Shown here: piece after piece, positions 8,689-16,409 of the stretch
Layout of the letters: every line of letters begins with the position of its first letter
Position numbering within the stretch: the stretch's first letter is position 1
Source: Cucumibacter marinus DSM 18995
Lineage (GTDB): Bacteria > Pseudomonadota > Alphaproteobacteria > Rhizobiales > Devosiaceae
Assembly: GCF_000429865.1 (NCBI RefSeq)
Contig: NZ_AUCR01000002.1
Coordinates: 1 to 64,000 of the forward strand
Direction of reading: 5' to 3'
DNA length: 64,000 bases
The notes under the pieces: model-generated
What the model saw: only the letters and a program-made list of their open reading frames with translations
The model's database searches: none
What the model was told of the DNA's origin: nothing
Translations under genes and position numbers: made by a program

Positions 8689-8904
8689 TCAGGCGATAAT
8701 GTCAGGGAGCAAAATTTGCTCCAGCTCGACAATCCGGTCCTTGAGAGCGAGCTTGCGCTTCTTGAGACGCTGAATGAGCATCTGGTCGGCATTGCCGGCG
8801 GACACAAGCGTGTGAATGGCCGCGTCGAGGTCGGCGTGTTCCTGCCTCTTGGAGGCCAGTTCGAGACCCAGCTTGGCCTCCTGTTCCTTGCTCAGCGGTA
8901 GCAA
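8689..8904 (-). CDS. DUF465 (YdcH) family small coiled-coil protein
   Basis: A 71-residue protein with the DUF465 pattern: EHADLDAAI, then LIQRLKKRKLALKDRI. It is predicted almost entirely helical. The biochemical role of the family is unknown. It is minus-strand, 71 bases upstream of purE, and divergent from a second protein of the same family at 9147, so the two may be duplicated copies. The start at 8904 gives a full-length family match. Confidence 0.85.
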   Translation of the reverse strand: MLPLSKEQEAKLGLELASKRQEHADLDAAIHTLVSAGNADQMLIQRLKKRKLALKDRIVELEQILLPDIIA

Positions 8905-9146
8905 TGGCGCATCATTTCCGGTTCCCGCGAATCGCCGGCCAGCGGGGCTGGCGGCTTTGCCCGACCCGAATTTACGTTGAGCCAGAGGGACCTGTCCAGC
9001 AAGGGTGAATACGGGCCGCCTTCAGCGCCGGCGGCCGTTAGCAAATCATTTCCCACAAGCGGTGAAATCACCCGGTTTGAGATTGGACAAGATGACAGTT
9101 ATTTGACACCATCCACGGGTCAACATTGTTGGAAAGGGAGTTGCGA

Positions 9147-9326
9147 ATGAGCGCCGTAACACATCTCGCTGCGCTGGAGCGCCGGCATGAGACCCTCGAG
9201 CATCAGATTGACCGAGAGATGCAACATGCGAGCCGTGACGTGCTCAAGATTAATTCCCTCAAACGCAAGAAGCTGGAAATCAAGGACGAAATCGCGCGTC
9301 TTCAGCGCGATAACACCCAGCACTGA
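9147..9326 (+). CDS. DUF465 (YdcH) family small protein, second copy
   Basis: A 59-residue protein matching DUF465: HLAALERRHETLEHQI, then INSLKRKKLEIKDEIARLQ. It is all helical and charged. The ATG at 9147 has GGGAG six bases upstream and is preferred over an upstream TTG. It is divergent from the other DUF465 gene across a 242-base gap and followed by a rho-independent terminator, so it is probably a single-gene transcript. Function unknown. Confidence 0.82.
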   Translation: MSAVTHLAALERRHETLEHQIDREMQHASRDVLKINSLKRKKLEIKDEIARLQRDNTQH

Positions 9327-9419
9327 TCCGAACCGGCCTTGAAGCCAAACCGGATAGTGACCGCGGCACGAGTGCATGCGCATTCGGGGTGCGGGCACAG
9401 GGATTGATCTCGATTGATT

Positions 9420-9446
9420 GGCCGTGGCTGATGCTGCGGCCTTTTT
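9420..9446 (+). terminator. rho-independent terminator after the second DUF465 gene
   Basis: The arms GGCCGTGGC and GCTGCGGCC pair around TGAT (with two G-U pairs) and are followed by TTTTT. It lies 93 bases after the stop codon. Confidence 0.65.
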
Positions 9447-9491
9447 CGTGCGTTGAACCGGACGAATCGGGCCGGGTCAGATCATGCGGGC

Positions 9492-10271
9492 TCAAATCAT
9501 CCCCGTAATGCCATCCCAGATCAGTTTGACCCCCAGGACCGCCATCAACGTGTAGGCGATACGGTAGAACAGGGACTGTTCAATCCGGCGAACCAGATAA
9601 ATCCCCACCAGCATGCCAACAAGGGCCACCGGCGCCATGAACAGTGCGAAGCTGAGATTGGTGAAGGAGAGTTGGCCCAGGGCCGCATAGGGTATCAGCT
9701 TTACCGCGTTCACCACCGAGAAGAAGACGACGCTGGTGCCGGCAAAAACCGCGGGCGGCAGCCGTTGCGGCAAGACATAGATCTGGAAGGGCGGCCCGCC
9801 GGTGTGGCTGACGAAGCTGGTGAAACCGGCCAGACCACCCCAGAACCAGCCCCAAAGCCAGCTGAGCGGTCCCTTCGCGCCGCGTCCGGGCATGGACTTG
9901 CGCAAAGGCAGGAGCGAGTCGGCGAGGAAGGCGAGAGTGATGATGCCGATCATCAGCCGCACAGCGCTCTCCGAGGTCACCGCCCAGAGCAGCCAGCCAA
10001 TGCCGATGCCGAGAAGGGCCGGGGGCAATAGAAGGCGGATATTGGGCCAGTTGACCTGCCGGCGATAAGCCAACAGGCCAATAACATCCATCAGGATGAG
10101 GAGGGGCAGCATGATGCCGGCGGCCTGGCGGGCGGGCATGGCCAGGGTCAGCAAAGGCACGCCGATCATGCCGAATGCAGCGACGAGCCCCGATTTCGAC
10201 AGGGCCACTATAAAGACCGCGAGGGCAGCGAGCAGCAGAACCAGCGGCTCGGCCGGGAGAATGTTTTCCAT
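9492..10271 (-). CDS. TauE/SafE family permease (sulfite exporter-like)
   Basis: A 259-residue membrane protein with about eight hydrophobic segments and the TauE/SafE features GMIGVPLLTLAMPARQAAGIMLPLLI and the duplicated second half SHTGGPPFQIYVLP. The family exports sulfite, sulfoacetate or other small anions; the substrate here is not evident. It starts five bases after the antiporter gene ends, so it is the last gene of an operon with the Kef-type system. That could link it to thiol or electrophile stress, but this is inference. Confidence 0.85.
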   Translation of the reverse strand: MENILPAEPLVLLLAALAVFIVALSKSGLVAAFGMIGVPLLTLAMPARQAAGIMLPLLILMDVIGLLAYRRQVNWPNIRLLLPPALLGIGIGWLLWAVTSESAVRLMIGIITLAFLADSLLPLRKSMPGRGAKGPLSWLWGWFWGGLAGFTSFVSHTGGPPFQIYVLPQRLPPAVFAGTSVVFFSVVNAVKLIPYAALGQLSFTNLSFALFMAPVALVGMLVGIYLVRRIEQSLFYRIAYTLMAVLGVKLIWDGITGMI

Positions 10272-10276
10272 GCCGG

Positions 10277-12166
10277 TCAGTCGCTCCGTGCCCGGGCTTC
10301 GGCTTCGGAATCTTCTTCTTCGGTCGTCCAGGCCGCATTGCCCGGGTTCTGGTCGATGTGCTCACGGTCGGATTGCATGACCGCATAGAGCATGTCGCGG
10401 GACTGGCGAATGTAGTGCGTGAAGGCCTCCTCATCGCCGCGCAGCTTGTAGCTTTCCTCCAGCATCTCCATGTCGTGGCGCTCGAATGCCTTGGTCAGGC
10501 GCGCCGCCCGATGCGGCTCATAGCCGAGCGCGACCAACGCTCGCGTGCCCATATGCAGGGATGAGAGGAAGGATTCACGCTCGAATTCGACCCCGATTTC
10601 CATCAATTCGAAGGCGTGTCCACGGTCGACGGCCCGTGCGAGTACCGGGGTGTGCGGGAAATGATCCTTCAGCATGCGGCAGATTTCGGTGATCTTTTGC
10701 TTGTTCCCAAGCGAGACGAGCACAAGTTGCGCTTCGCCGGCGCCAGCGGCGCGCAACAGGTCCAGCCGGCCCGCGTCGCCATAAAAGACCTTGAAGCCGA
10801 AGCGCTGCACCAGCTCGATCTGCCCGGGATCGTGGTCGATCAGAGTGGTTTCAAACCCCTGAGCCTGCAAGAGACGTGTGGAGATCTGACCGAAGCGGCC
10901 GTAGCCGAGCACCAGCACTTTCTGCCGCGTGTCGCCCATATCGGGAATGCCGGGTTCGGGCGTCCGTGGCACCAGGCGCGGGGCGATCAGCCGGTCGAAG
11001 GCGAGCAGCATCAGCGGTGTGATGGCCATTGAAAGAGCGACAGTGACATTCAACCGGTCCGCGAGTTCCTGCTCGAGCGCACCGGCACCGAGGGCGAACT
11101 GCAGGAGCACGAAGGCGAATTCGCCGCCCTGCGCGAGCAATATGGCGAACAGCAGGGCCTCTGCGGTGTCGAGCTTGAAGCTGCGGGCGATGACGTAGAG
11201 CACGGCCATCTTGATGGCAATCAGCGCCAGCACCATGACAAGGATCGTCACCGGACCATCGGCGAGGACAGCGAATTCGATCGACATGCCAACCGAGATG
11301 AAAAACAAGCCGAGCAACAGGCCCTTGAAGGGGTCGATGTCGGTCTCGAGCTCATGCCGGTATTCGGAGTTGGCCAACATCATCCCGACCATGAATGCCC
11401 CAAGGGCCGCGGAGAGGCCGAGCCACTCCATCAACAAGGCCGCGCCGACAACCAGGAACAGCGCGAGGGCAGTGAAGATCTCGCGAACCCCGCTCCTGGC
11501 GATAAAGCGCATGACCGGGCGAAGCAGGAAACGCCCCGCGAGCCACATGCCGCCAAACACGAGCACGATTCTCAAGGCAAGCCAGGCATCGGGTTCGGCG
11601 GCCACTTCGCCGGCATGGCTGGCGGCGTCGGCGGCAGCCGGCGCGAGGTGGGGCAAGACAAGCAGGGGAATAATCGCGAGGATCGGGATGATGGCGATGT
11701 CCTGCAGCAGCAGCACCGAGAAGCCCGAGCGCCCGGTGTCGCTGGTCATCATGCCGCGCTCGCCCATGATCTGCAGCACGATGGCCGTCGAGGACAGGGC
11801 CAGGGCGAGGCCGATGACAATGGCCGACTGCCATGGAGTACCGACCAGCCAGGCCACCGCGCCGAACAGGACTGCTGTAAAAACGACCTGGGTCAGCCCC
11901 ATGCCGATCAGCTTGTCCCGCAATCGCCAGAGTTCGCGCGGCTGCAATTCGAGCCCGATAATGAACAGCATCATGACGACGCCGAACTCGGAGAAATGCA
12001 GGATTGTCTCGGGATCGGTGACAAAGCGCAGGCCATAGGGGCCGATGGCCACGCCGGCAATCAGATAGCCGAGTACCGCGCCGAGCCCGGTGACCTTGGC
12101 GAAGGGCACCACGGCCACTGCGGCGGCGAGAAAGATGAAGGCTGCGAGCAGGATGTTGTGTTCCAT
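10277..12166 (-). CDS. Kef-type (CPA2) potassium/proton antiporter with TrkA-N domain
   Basis: A 629-residue protein. Residues 1-385 form a CPA2 antiporter domain of about 12-13 helices, including LFIIGLELQPRELWRLR and AFMVGMMLANSEYRHELE. Residues about 405-520 are a Rossmann TrkA-N domain (VLVLGYGRFGQ) that binds nucleotides. The C-terminal tail is charged. In the KefB/KefC group glutathione and its adducts gate K+ efflux and cytoplasmic acidification during electrophile stress. The flavodoxin-like gene ends nine bases upstream, matching the KefG/KefF ancillary subunit arrangement. Whether it is KefB or KefC cannot be settled. Confidence 0.9.
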   Translation of the reverse strand: MEHNILLAAFIFLAAAVAVVPFAKVTGLGAVLGYLIAGVAIGPYGLRFVTDPETILHFSEFGVVMMLFIIGLELQPRELWRLRDKLIGMGLTQVVFTAVLFGAVAWLVGTPWQSAIVIGLALALSSTAIVLQIMGERGMMTSDTGRSGFSVLLLQDIAIIPILAIIPLLVLPHLAPAAADAASHAGEVAAEPDAWLALRIVLVFGGMWLAGRFLLRPVMRFIARSGVREIFTALALFLVVGAALLMEWLGLSAALGAFMVGMMLANSEYRHELETDIDPFKGLLLGLFFISVGMSIEFAVLADGPVTILVMVLALIAIKMAVLYVIARSFKLDTAEALLFAILLAQGGEFAFVLLQFALGAGALEQELADRLNVTVALSMAITPLMLLAFDRLIAPRLVPRTPEPGIPDMGDTRQKVLVLGYGRFGQISTRLLQAQGFETTLIDHDPGQIELVQRFGFKVFYGDAGRLDLLRAAGAGEAQLVLVSLGNKQKITEICRMLKDHFPHTPVLARAVDRGHAFELMEIGVEFERESFLSSLHMGTRALVALGYEPHRAARLTKAFERHDMEMLEESYKLRGDEEAFTHYIRQSRDMLYAVMQSDREHIDQNPGNAAWTTEEEDSEAEARARSD

Positions 12167-12175
12167 CTCTGCAAC

Positions 12176-12724
12176 CTAGCTGTTGGCGCTGCCCGCTGCG
12201 AGCGTTTCAAGGCGCTGTTTCAGCAATTGAGCGTGCTGATCCAGCTCATCATCGCTGATCGAGCGGGCATGATGCAGGACAAGCGGGTCCTGCCAGCGCA
12301 TCTGGCAAAATTCCGCGATCTGGCGGTAGGGCTTGAGGTAGTCCTCGACCGGGTTTCCGTGCCGGCCGCCGACGCGATAGGCCTCCGCCGCAGAGCCGGT
12401 CGTGACCGAGGCCAGGTAGCGTTTGCCCTTGAGGGCCTTGCCGCCGCGTCCATAAGCCCAACCGGCGATGAAGGTGCGATCGAACCATTCCTTCAAAAGG
12501 CCCGGCCCCGCATACCAGTAGAGCGGGTTCTGCACGACCAGCGCCTCGACACCGTCAAACGCTGAGCGGGCGTCGGCGCCATGCACGAACATGTCGGGAA
12601 ACTCGGCGTAAAGATCGTAGACCCGGACACCGTCGGTGGCGGCGGCGATCTCGGCCATGCGCTTGTTGGCGCGCGAGGCAAACAGGTCGGGATGGGCAAG
12701 CACGAACAGAACCGGTTCGTTCAT
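12176..12724 (-). CDS. NAD(P)H:quinone oxidoreductase-like flavoprotein, Kef ancillary subunit type
   Basis: A 182-residue protein of the flavodoxin-like fold (KefF/KefG/MdaB group): VLFVLAHPDLFASRANKRM at the N terminus (phosphate loop), QNPLYWYAGPGLLKEWFDRTF in the middle, and TTGSAAEAY. In E. coli the KefF/KefG partners bind FMN and activate the cognate antiporter. The start at 12724 has GGAGG eight bases upstream. It is the first gene of a three-gene operon with the antiporter and a TauE permease. Confidence 0.87.
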   Translation of the reverse strand: MNEPVLFVLAHPDLFASRANKRMAEIAAATDGVRVYDLYAEFPDMFVHGADARSAFDGVEALVVQNPLYWYAGPGLLKEWFDRTFIAGWAYGRGGKALKGKRYLASVTTGSAAEAYRVGGRHGNPVEDYLKPYRQIAEFCQMRWQDPLVLHHARSISDDELDQHAQLLKQRLETLAAGSANS

Positions 12725-12757
12725 TCGCCCATCCTCCACAGGCTTGTCGGCGTGGCG

Positions 12758-13516
12758 TTACTGCCCGCTCTTGCCGTCGTCTTCGTCTTCTTCGCTGTCG
12801 TCGGACTTCAGCGATTTGAGATTGGCAAACACGGATTCAGCATCGAATTCGTCGTCTTCGGCCGGCGCGGGCTGGCTCGGTTCGAAGCCTTCGACCATGG
12901 CCTCGGCGGCGATGCGGTGCTGTTCGGCGCGCGACAGCGCTTCTTCAGCACTCAACAGGCCGGCGCGGGGCTCGGTCTCTTCGGAAGGCGGCAGGTCCTT
13001 TGCGGCCTTGCGCACTTCCATATCGAGTTCGATCTGGGTGCAAAGGCCAAGGGTCACCGGGTCCATCGGGGTCTGATTGGCCGCGTTCCAGTGGCTGCGT
13101 TCGCGCACTGATTCAATTGTCGGCTTGGTCGTGCCGACCAGGCGCATGATCTGCGCGTCCTTGAGCTCGGGATGGCTGCGCACCAGCCACAGGATCGCAT
13201 TGGGCTTTTCCTGGCGCTTTGACACCGGGGTGTAACGCGGACCCTTGCGCTTGGCGGCGGGCACGCGGACCGTCGATTCACGCAGTTTCATGCGGTAATT
13301 CGAATCGGCTTCGGCTTTTTCGATTTCCTCGCGGGAGAGTTGGCCGTTCAGCACCGGGTTGACCCCCTTGATGCCTGCCGCCACGTCGCCGTCGGCAATG
13401 CCCTGCACCTCAAGCGGATGCAGTGCGCAGAACGAGGCAATCTGATCGAACGTCAGACCGGTATTGTCCACCAGCCAAACCGCGGTTGCCTTGGGCATCA
13501 AAAGTGTGGTCGCCAT
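12758..13516 (-). CDS. trcR: DUF1013 protein, TrcR-type cell-cycle regulator
   Basis: A 252-residue protein. Residues 1-165 are the conserved DUF1013 domain (LLMPKATAVWLVDNTGLTF, then FCALHPLEVQGIADGD, then AILWLVRSHPELKDAQIMRLVGTTKPTIE). The tail is acidic and low-complexity and ends in a run of Asp/Glu. The family is restricted to alphaproteobacteria and is named TrcR, a cell-cycle transcription factor with helix-turn-helix-like segments. The start at 13516 follows AAGGAGG; the longer upstream reading lacks family similarity. It is upstream of the Kef operon by 33 bases but is probably independent. Confidence 0.85.
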   Translation of the reverse strand: MATTLLMPKATAVWLVDNTGLTFDQIASFCALHPLEVQGIADGDVAAGIKGVNPVLNGQLSREEIEKAEADSNYRMKLRESTVRVPAAKRKGPRYTPVSKRQEKPNAILWLVRSHPELKDAQIMRLVGTTKPTIESVRERSHWNAANQTPMDPVTLGLCTQIELDMEVRKAAKDLPPSEETEPRAGLLSAEEALSRAEQHRIAAEAMVEGFEPSQPAPAEDDEFDAESVFANLKSLKSDDSEEDEDDGKSGQ

Positions 13517-13643
13517 ATATAGCCTCCTTGCCGGTGCGCGCCGCTTCTGGCTCGCACCCCCTGCGAATGATGATGTCAGGGAATGCCCCCATATAGTCCG
13601 GGCGGCGCCGCGATGCAATCGTCTTTGCCTCAAATCCGGCCGA

Positions 13644-14663
13644 TCAGGTGCCGTCAGCCACAAGCAGCACGATCTTGCCCGCATGGCCGGGGGCATCCAT
13701 TGCCTGATGGGCCGCGGCCGCCTCGGTCAGCGGGAAGCTGCGGATTTCCGGTTTCGGCAACTTTCCCTGTTCGAGGGCCGGCCAGACCTCGGCGCGCAAA
13801 TGGTCGGCGATGGCGGCCTTCACCTTGTCAGGCTGTGCCCTGAGGGTCGAGCCGAACCAGGTGGCGCGCTTGCGCACCAGAAGGCCGGGGTGAACATTGT
13901 CCGATTTGCCGGTGAGTGCGGCGAACTGGATGATGGTGCCATCTTCGGCCAGTGCCATCAGATTGCGGCCGGCATATTCACCACCGATGATGTCGAGGAT
14001 CACGTCCGGACCTTTGCCATCGGTCATATCCTTGATCCGCTCGACGAAATCTTCATCGCGATAGTTGATCGCGCCTTCTGCACCAATCGAGCGGGCATAA
14101 TCCGCCTTGTCCGCCGTCGAAACCGTCACAAAAGGTATGGCTCCTTTCAGGCGGCTCAGCGCGATGGCTGCACCGCCGATACCGCCAGCGCCGCCATGGA
14201 TGAGAACCGTCTGGCCCTTGCGCAGTCCGGCACGGTCGATGAGGGTCTGCTGCACGGTGAACAATGTCTCGGGCAGGGCCGCGCCTTCGGCCAGGGTGTA
14301 GCCTTCAGGCAAAGGCAGAATCTGGCCGGCCGGCACAGTTGCGTATTCTGCGTAGCCACCGCCATTGGTCAGCGCGACGACCTTGTCGCCGATTGCCCAA
14401 CCGGTGACGTCATTTCCCAGAGCCGCAATCTCTCCGGCGATTTCGAGTCCCGGCAGAGGGGACGCCCCGGGAGGTGGTGGATAGCTGCCCGCCCGTTGCA
14501 GGAGGTCGGGCCGGTTCACACCGGCCGCATGCACCTTGATCAGCGTTTCGCCGGTGCCGGGCGCTGGAAGCGGCTGTTGAGCAGGCTTGAGCACTTCGGG
14601 GCCGCCAGGCTCGGTGATTTCCATGACGGTCATGGTGGCGGGGAGCGAGGTAGGCATTGGCAT
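13644..14663 (-). CDS. NAD(P)H quinone oxidoreductase, PIG3 type
   Basis: A 339-residue zinc-independent medium-chain dehydrogenase/reductase. Residues 1-140 are the GroES-like domain (AAGVNRPDLLQRAGSYPPPPGASPLPGLE, a PIG3 hallmark). They are followed by a Rossmann domain with IHGGAGGIGGAAI (near residue 155) for NADPH. The enzyme reduces quinones in the cytoplasm. No zinc-ligand Cys/His pattern is present. It is a single gene, divergent from the small DUF1192 gene. Confidence 0.9.
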   Translation of the reverse strand: MPMPTSLPATMTVMEITEPGGPEVLKPAQQPLPAPGTGETLIKVHAAGVNRPDLLQRAGSYPPPPGASPLPGLEIAGEIAALGNDVTGWAIGDKVVALTNGGGYAEYATVPAGQILPLPEGYTLAEGAALPETLFTVQQTLIDRAGLRKGQTVLIHGGAGGIGGAAIALSRLKGAIPFVTVSTADKADYARSIGAEGAINYRDEDFVERIKDMTDGKGPDVILDIIGGEYAGRNLMALAEDGTIIQFAALTGKSDNVHPGLLVRKRATWFGSTLRAQPDKVKAAIADHLRAEVWPALEQGKLPKPEIRSFPLTEAAAAHQAMDAPGHAGKIVLLVADGT

Positions 14664-14732
14664 TCCTCAGGCATTCGGTGTTTGTCAGCGCGTTCAGCGG
14701 CGCTAGAATCGTCTCAACCAAGGAGTGAATCG

Positions 14733-14915
14733 ATGGATGAGGAAGAGATCAAGAAGCCGTCGGCCCATGTGGTGGGCATGGTCCTTGATGACATGTCGGT
14801 GGATGAATTGACAGAGCGGGTGGCTCTGCTGGAAGGCGAGATTGCGCGGCTGAAACAGGCGATCGAATCGCGTGGGTCGAGCAGGGCCGCAGCGGACGCC
14901 GTGTTCAAGATCTAG
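14733..14915 (+). CDS. DUF1192 family small protein
   Basis: A 60-residue protein with the DUF1192 signature: an acidic N terminus, then LDDMSVDELTERVALLEGEIARLKQAIESR, a short amphipathic coiled coil. AAGGAG precedes the ATG at suitable distance. The function is unknown. It lies between the quinone oxidoreductase and the small-RNA locus upstream of rcdA. Confidence 0.82.
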   Translation: MDEEEIKKPSAHVVGMVLDDMSVDELTERVALLEGEIARLKQAIESRGSSRAAADAVFKI

Positions 14916-15148
14916 ACAAGGACAATAGCGGTCCCATTTCGGGTCATTTCCGCTGCGGCTCGAATGATGAACGCCACCGGCGGCGGCGGATGCCGGTGCG
15001 ACCGCAAAAAAGCCGGATCTCTGCGGACAGCGAAAGCCCCCGATTACCGGGGGTTGCGCTGGTGCGTACCGAATGGGGAAAACGGGTAAGGTTAAAAAAG
15101 AGACTCTCGTTAAGACCGTGTTAACGATTCAAGTTTAAATTGATTTTT
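14916..15148. other. non-coding stretch before the small-RNA locus
   Basis: No gene was found. It contains a six-pair hairpin CCCCCG-ATTAC-CGGGGG around 15036-15052 without a following T-run. From about 15090 to 15148 it becomes AT-rich, which is where a promoter for the downstream small-RNA candidate would lie; no convincing -35/-10 pair could be fixed. Confidence 0.4.
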
Positions 15149-15245
15149 ATCCAGAGCGATCTGGATCTTTCAGAGCGGTTTCCTCCCTCTGTTTGACGCC
15201 TCCCTGTAAACTTCTGAGAGCCGTTTATTCGACGGCTCTTTTTTC
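15149..15245 (+). ncRNA. candidate trans-acting small RNA with two CCTCCC loops
   Basis: Four consecutive hairpins are visible. ATCCAG/CTGGAT lies at 15149-15166. CAGAG/CTCTG at 15171-15191 has CCTCCC (15182-15187) starting in its loop. GTTTgAC/GTAAAC at 15191-15211 has CCTCCC (15199-15204) in its loop. AGAGCCG/CGGCTCT at 15217-15239 is followed by six T, a rho-independent terminator. Loop-exposed anti-Shine-Dalgarno CCTCCC motifs plus a terminator hairpin resemble the alphaproteobacterial cuckoo/alpha-r14 or AbcR-type small RNAs. The exact 5' end is unknown and may lie up to 30 bases upstream. The family is an inference. Confidence 0.6.
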
Positions 15246-15381
15246 TTGCCCGAACGAAAAAGTCGTTATGGGTGAACGGGTTGCTGCGCGCGTTAAATAT
15301 TGCATCAGTTCTGTGTGCCATGCTGGTGACGGCGGGGTTGCAAATCAGTATTATCCCGCGAACTCAAGCGCCGGAGGATCC

Positions 15382-15897
15382 GTGAGCGAACAGGACAGAC
15401 AAACCGACATGGTGTCGCTGGGACGGCGCTTTGTGGCTTCTGAAGGGTTCGACCGGCTCTACAATGAAGGCATGGCCCTGGTCGAAGAAGTGGCCGCCTA
15501 TCTCGACGGCGATGGCCGCACCGAGAGCCGCGAGCTCGATCGCGATGTGTCGGTTGTCTATGCCACCGAGAGCATGCGCCTCACCACGAGGCTGATGCAG
15601 CTGGCGAGCTGGCTGTTGTTGCAGCGGGCGGTGAAGGAAGGGGAATTGACCCCGGAACAGGCCCGCTCGGAAAAGCACCGCGTGACGTTCCGCCCCGCTC
15701 CGCCGGCCGAGCGCCCGGCCAACTGGACCCAGTTGCCCGAGACCATGCTCGACCTGATCGCGCGCGGCGACACCATGTATGACCGCATCGTCAAGCTCGA
15801 GCGCATGGATCGTGCAGAGGTTCCCGAGCCCAATACCGGCGAGAACGCGGTGGCGAACCAGCTCGACAGGCTGAGGGCTGCGTTCGGTCAAGGCTGA
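15382..15897 (+). CDS. rcdA: RcdA-like (DUF1465) protease adaptor
   Basis: A 171-residue, mostly helical protein of the DUF1465 family. Conserved blocks are FVASEGFDRLYNEGMALVEE and the central YATESMRLTTRLMQLASWLLLQRAV, with a flexible C-terminal tail. In Caulobacter and relatives RcdA works with CpdR and ClpXP in regulated degradation of CtrA. The GTG at 15382 is preceded by GGAGG and gives the family-length protein. The upstream in-frame extension covers the small-RNA terminator region and is rejected. It converges on rpmE. Confidence 0.8.
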   Translation: MSEQDRQTDMVSLGRRFVASEGFDRLYNEGMALVEEVAAYLDGDGRTESRELDRDVSVVYATESMRLTTRLMQLASWLLLQRAVKEGELTPEQARSEKHRVTFRPAPPAERPANWTQLPETMLDLIARGDTMYDRIVKLERMDRAEVPEPNTGENAVANQLDRLRAAFGQG

Positions 15898-15923
15898 CCC
15901 TCGCAGATCACACAGCAGGCAAT

Positions 15924-15950
15924 GAAAAAGCCCGGCAGATGCCGGGCTTT
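15924..15950. terminator. bidirectional terminator between rcdA and rpmE
   Basis: AAAGCCCGGC and GCCGGGCTTT pair around AGAT. On the minus strand the hairpin is followed by TTTTT, so it most clearly ends rpmE. Confidence 0.8.
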
Positions 15951-15980
15951 GTCGTGTTCGGGTCTATAGTTCCGGGCGAC

Positions 15981-16205
15981 TTACGAGCCCAGAATGCCCT
16001 TGAACTTTTCCTTGAAGCGCGAGACGCGGCCGCCACGGTCGACCAGGTGCCCCGAACCCCCGGTCCAGGCCGGGTGGGTCTTGGGGTCGATGTCGAGCTG
16101 CAGGGTTTCACCTTCGCTGCCCCAGGTGGAGCGGGTCTGGTATTCGGTCCCGTCGGTCATGACCACCTTGATCATGTGATAGTCGGGATGGGTATCCTTT
16201 TTCAT
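15981..16205 (-). CDS. rpmE: 50S ribosomal protein L31
   Basis: A 74-residue protein with [19 protein letters not shown] at the N terminus, then [25 protein letters not shown] and the basic [11 protein letters not shown] tail. It lacks the CxxC zinc ligands of many L31 proteins, as is common in alphaproteobacterial versions. It is part of the large subunit central protuberance. It is a single gene between convergent rcdA and the divergent ABC exporter, with a terminator after it. Confidence 0.96.
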   Translation of the reverse strand: MKKDTHPDYHMIKVVMTDGTEYQTRSTWGSEGETLQLDIDPKTHPAWTGGSGHLVDRGGRVSRFKEKFKGILGS

Positions 16206-16409
16206 CGCGTCGGACCTTTACAACAATGCGGGCGCCAAAGCGCCCGTTCATCGGCAATTCGTGAATTGGCCGGGTTCATACATGAAGGCTTGGGGCGGTG
16301 CAAGACCTAGCGTCAAGACCTCAAGTCGCAATGCGTTGCACGACATCCGGTTGCGGGCCGGCAGCGGAAAGCCTATCTACGGGTGCACCACACCCACCCG
16401 AAGGTTTTC

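Noticed and set aside
15121-15321. 66-codon minus-strand frame across the small-RNA locus
   Set aside because: It spans the hairpins and terminator of the opposite strand, lacks a ribosome site and has no similarity.
15193-15381. N-terminal extension of RcdA to an ATG at 15193
   Set aside because: It would run through the small-RNA hairpin and terminator; the GTG at 15382 has a perfect GGAGG and starts the conserved region.
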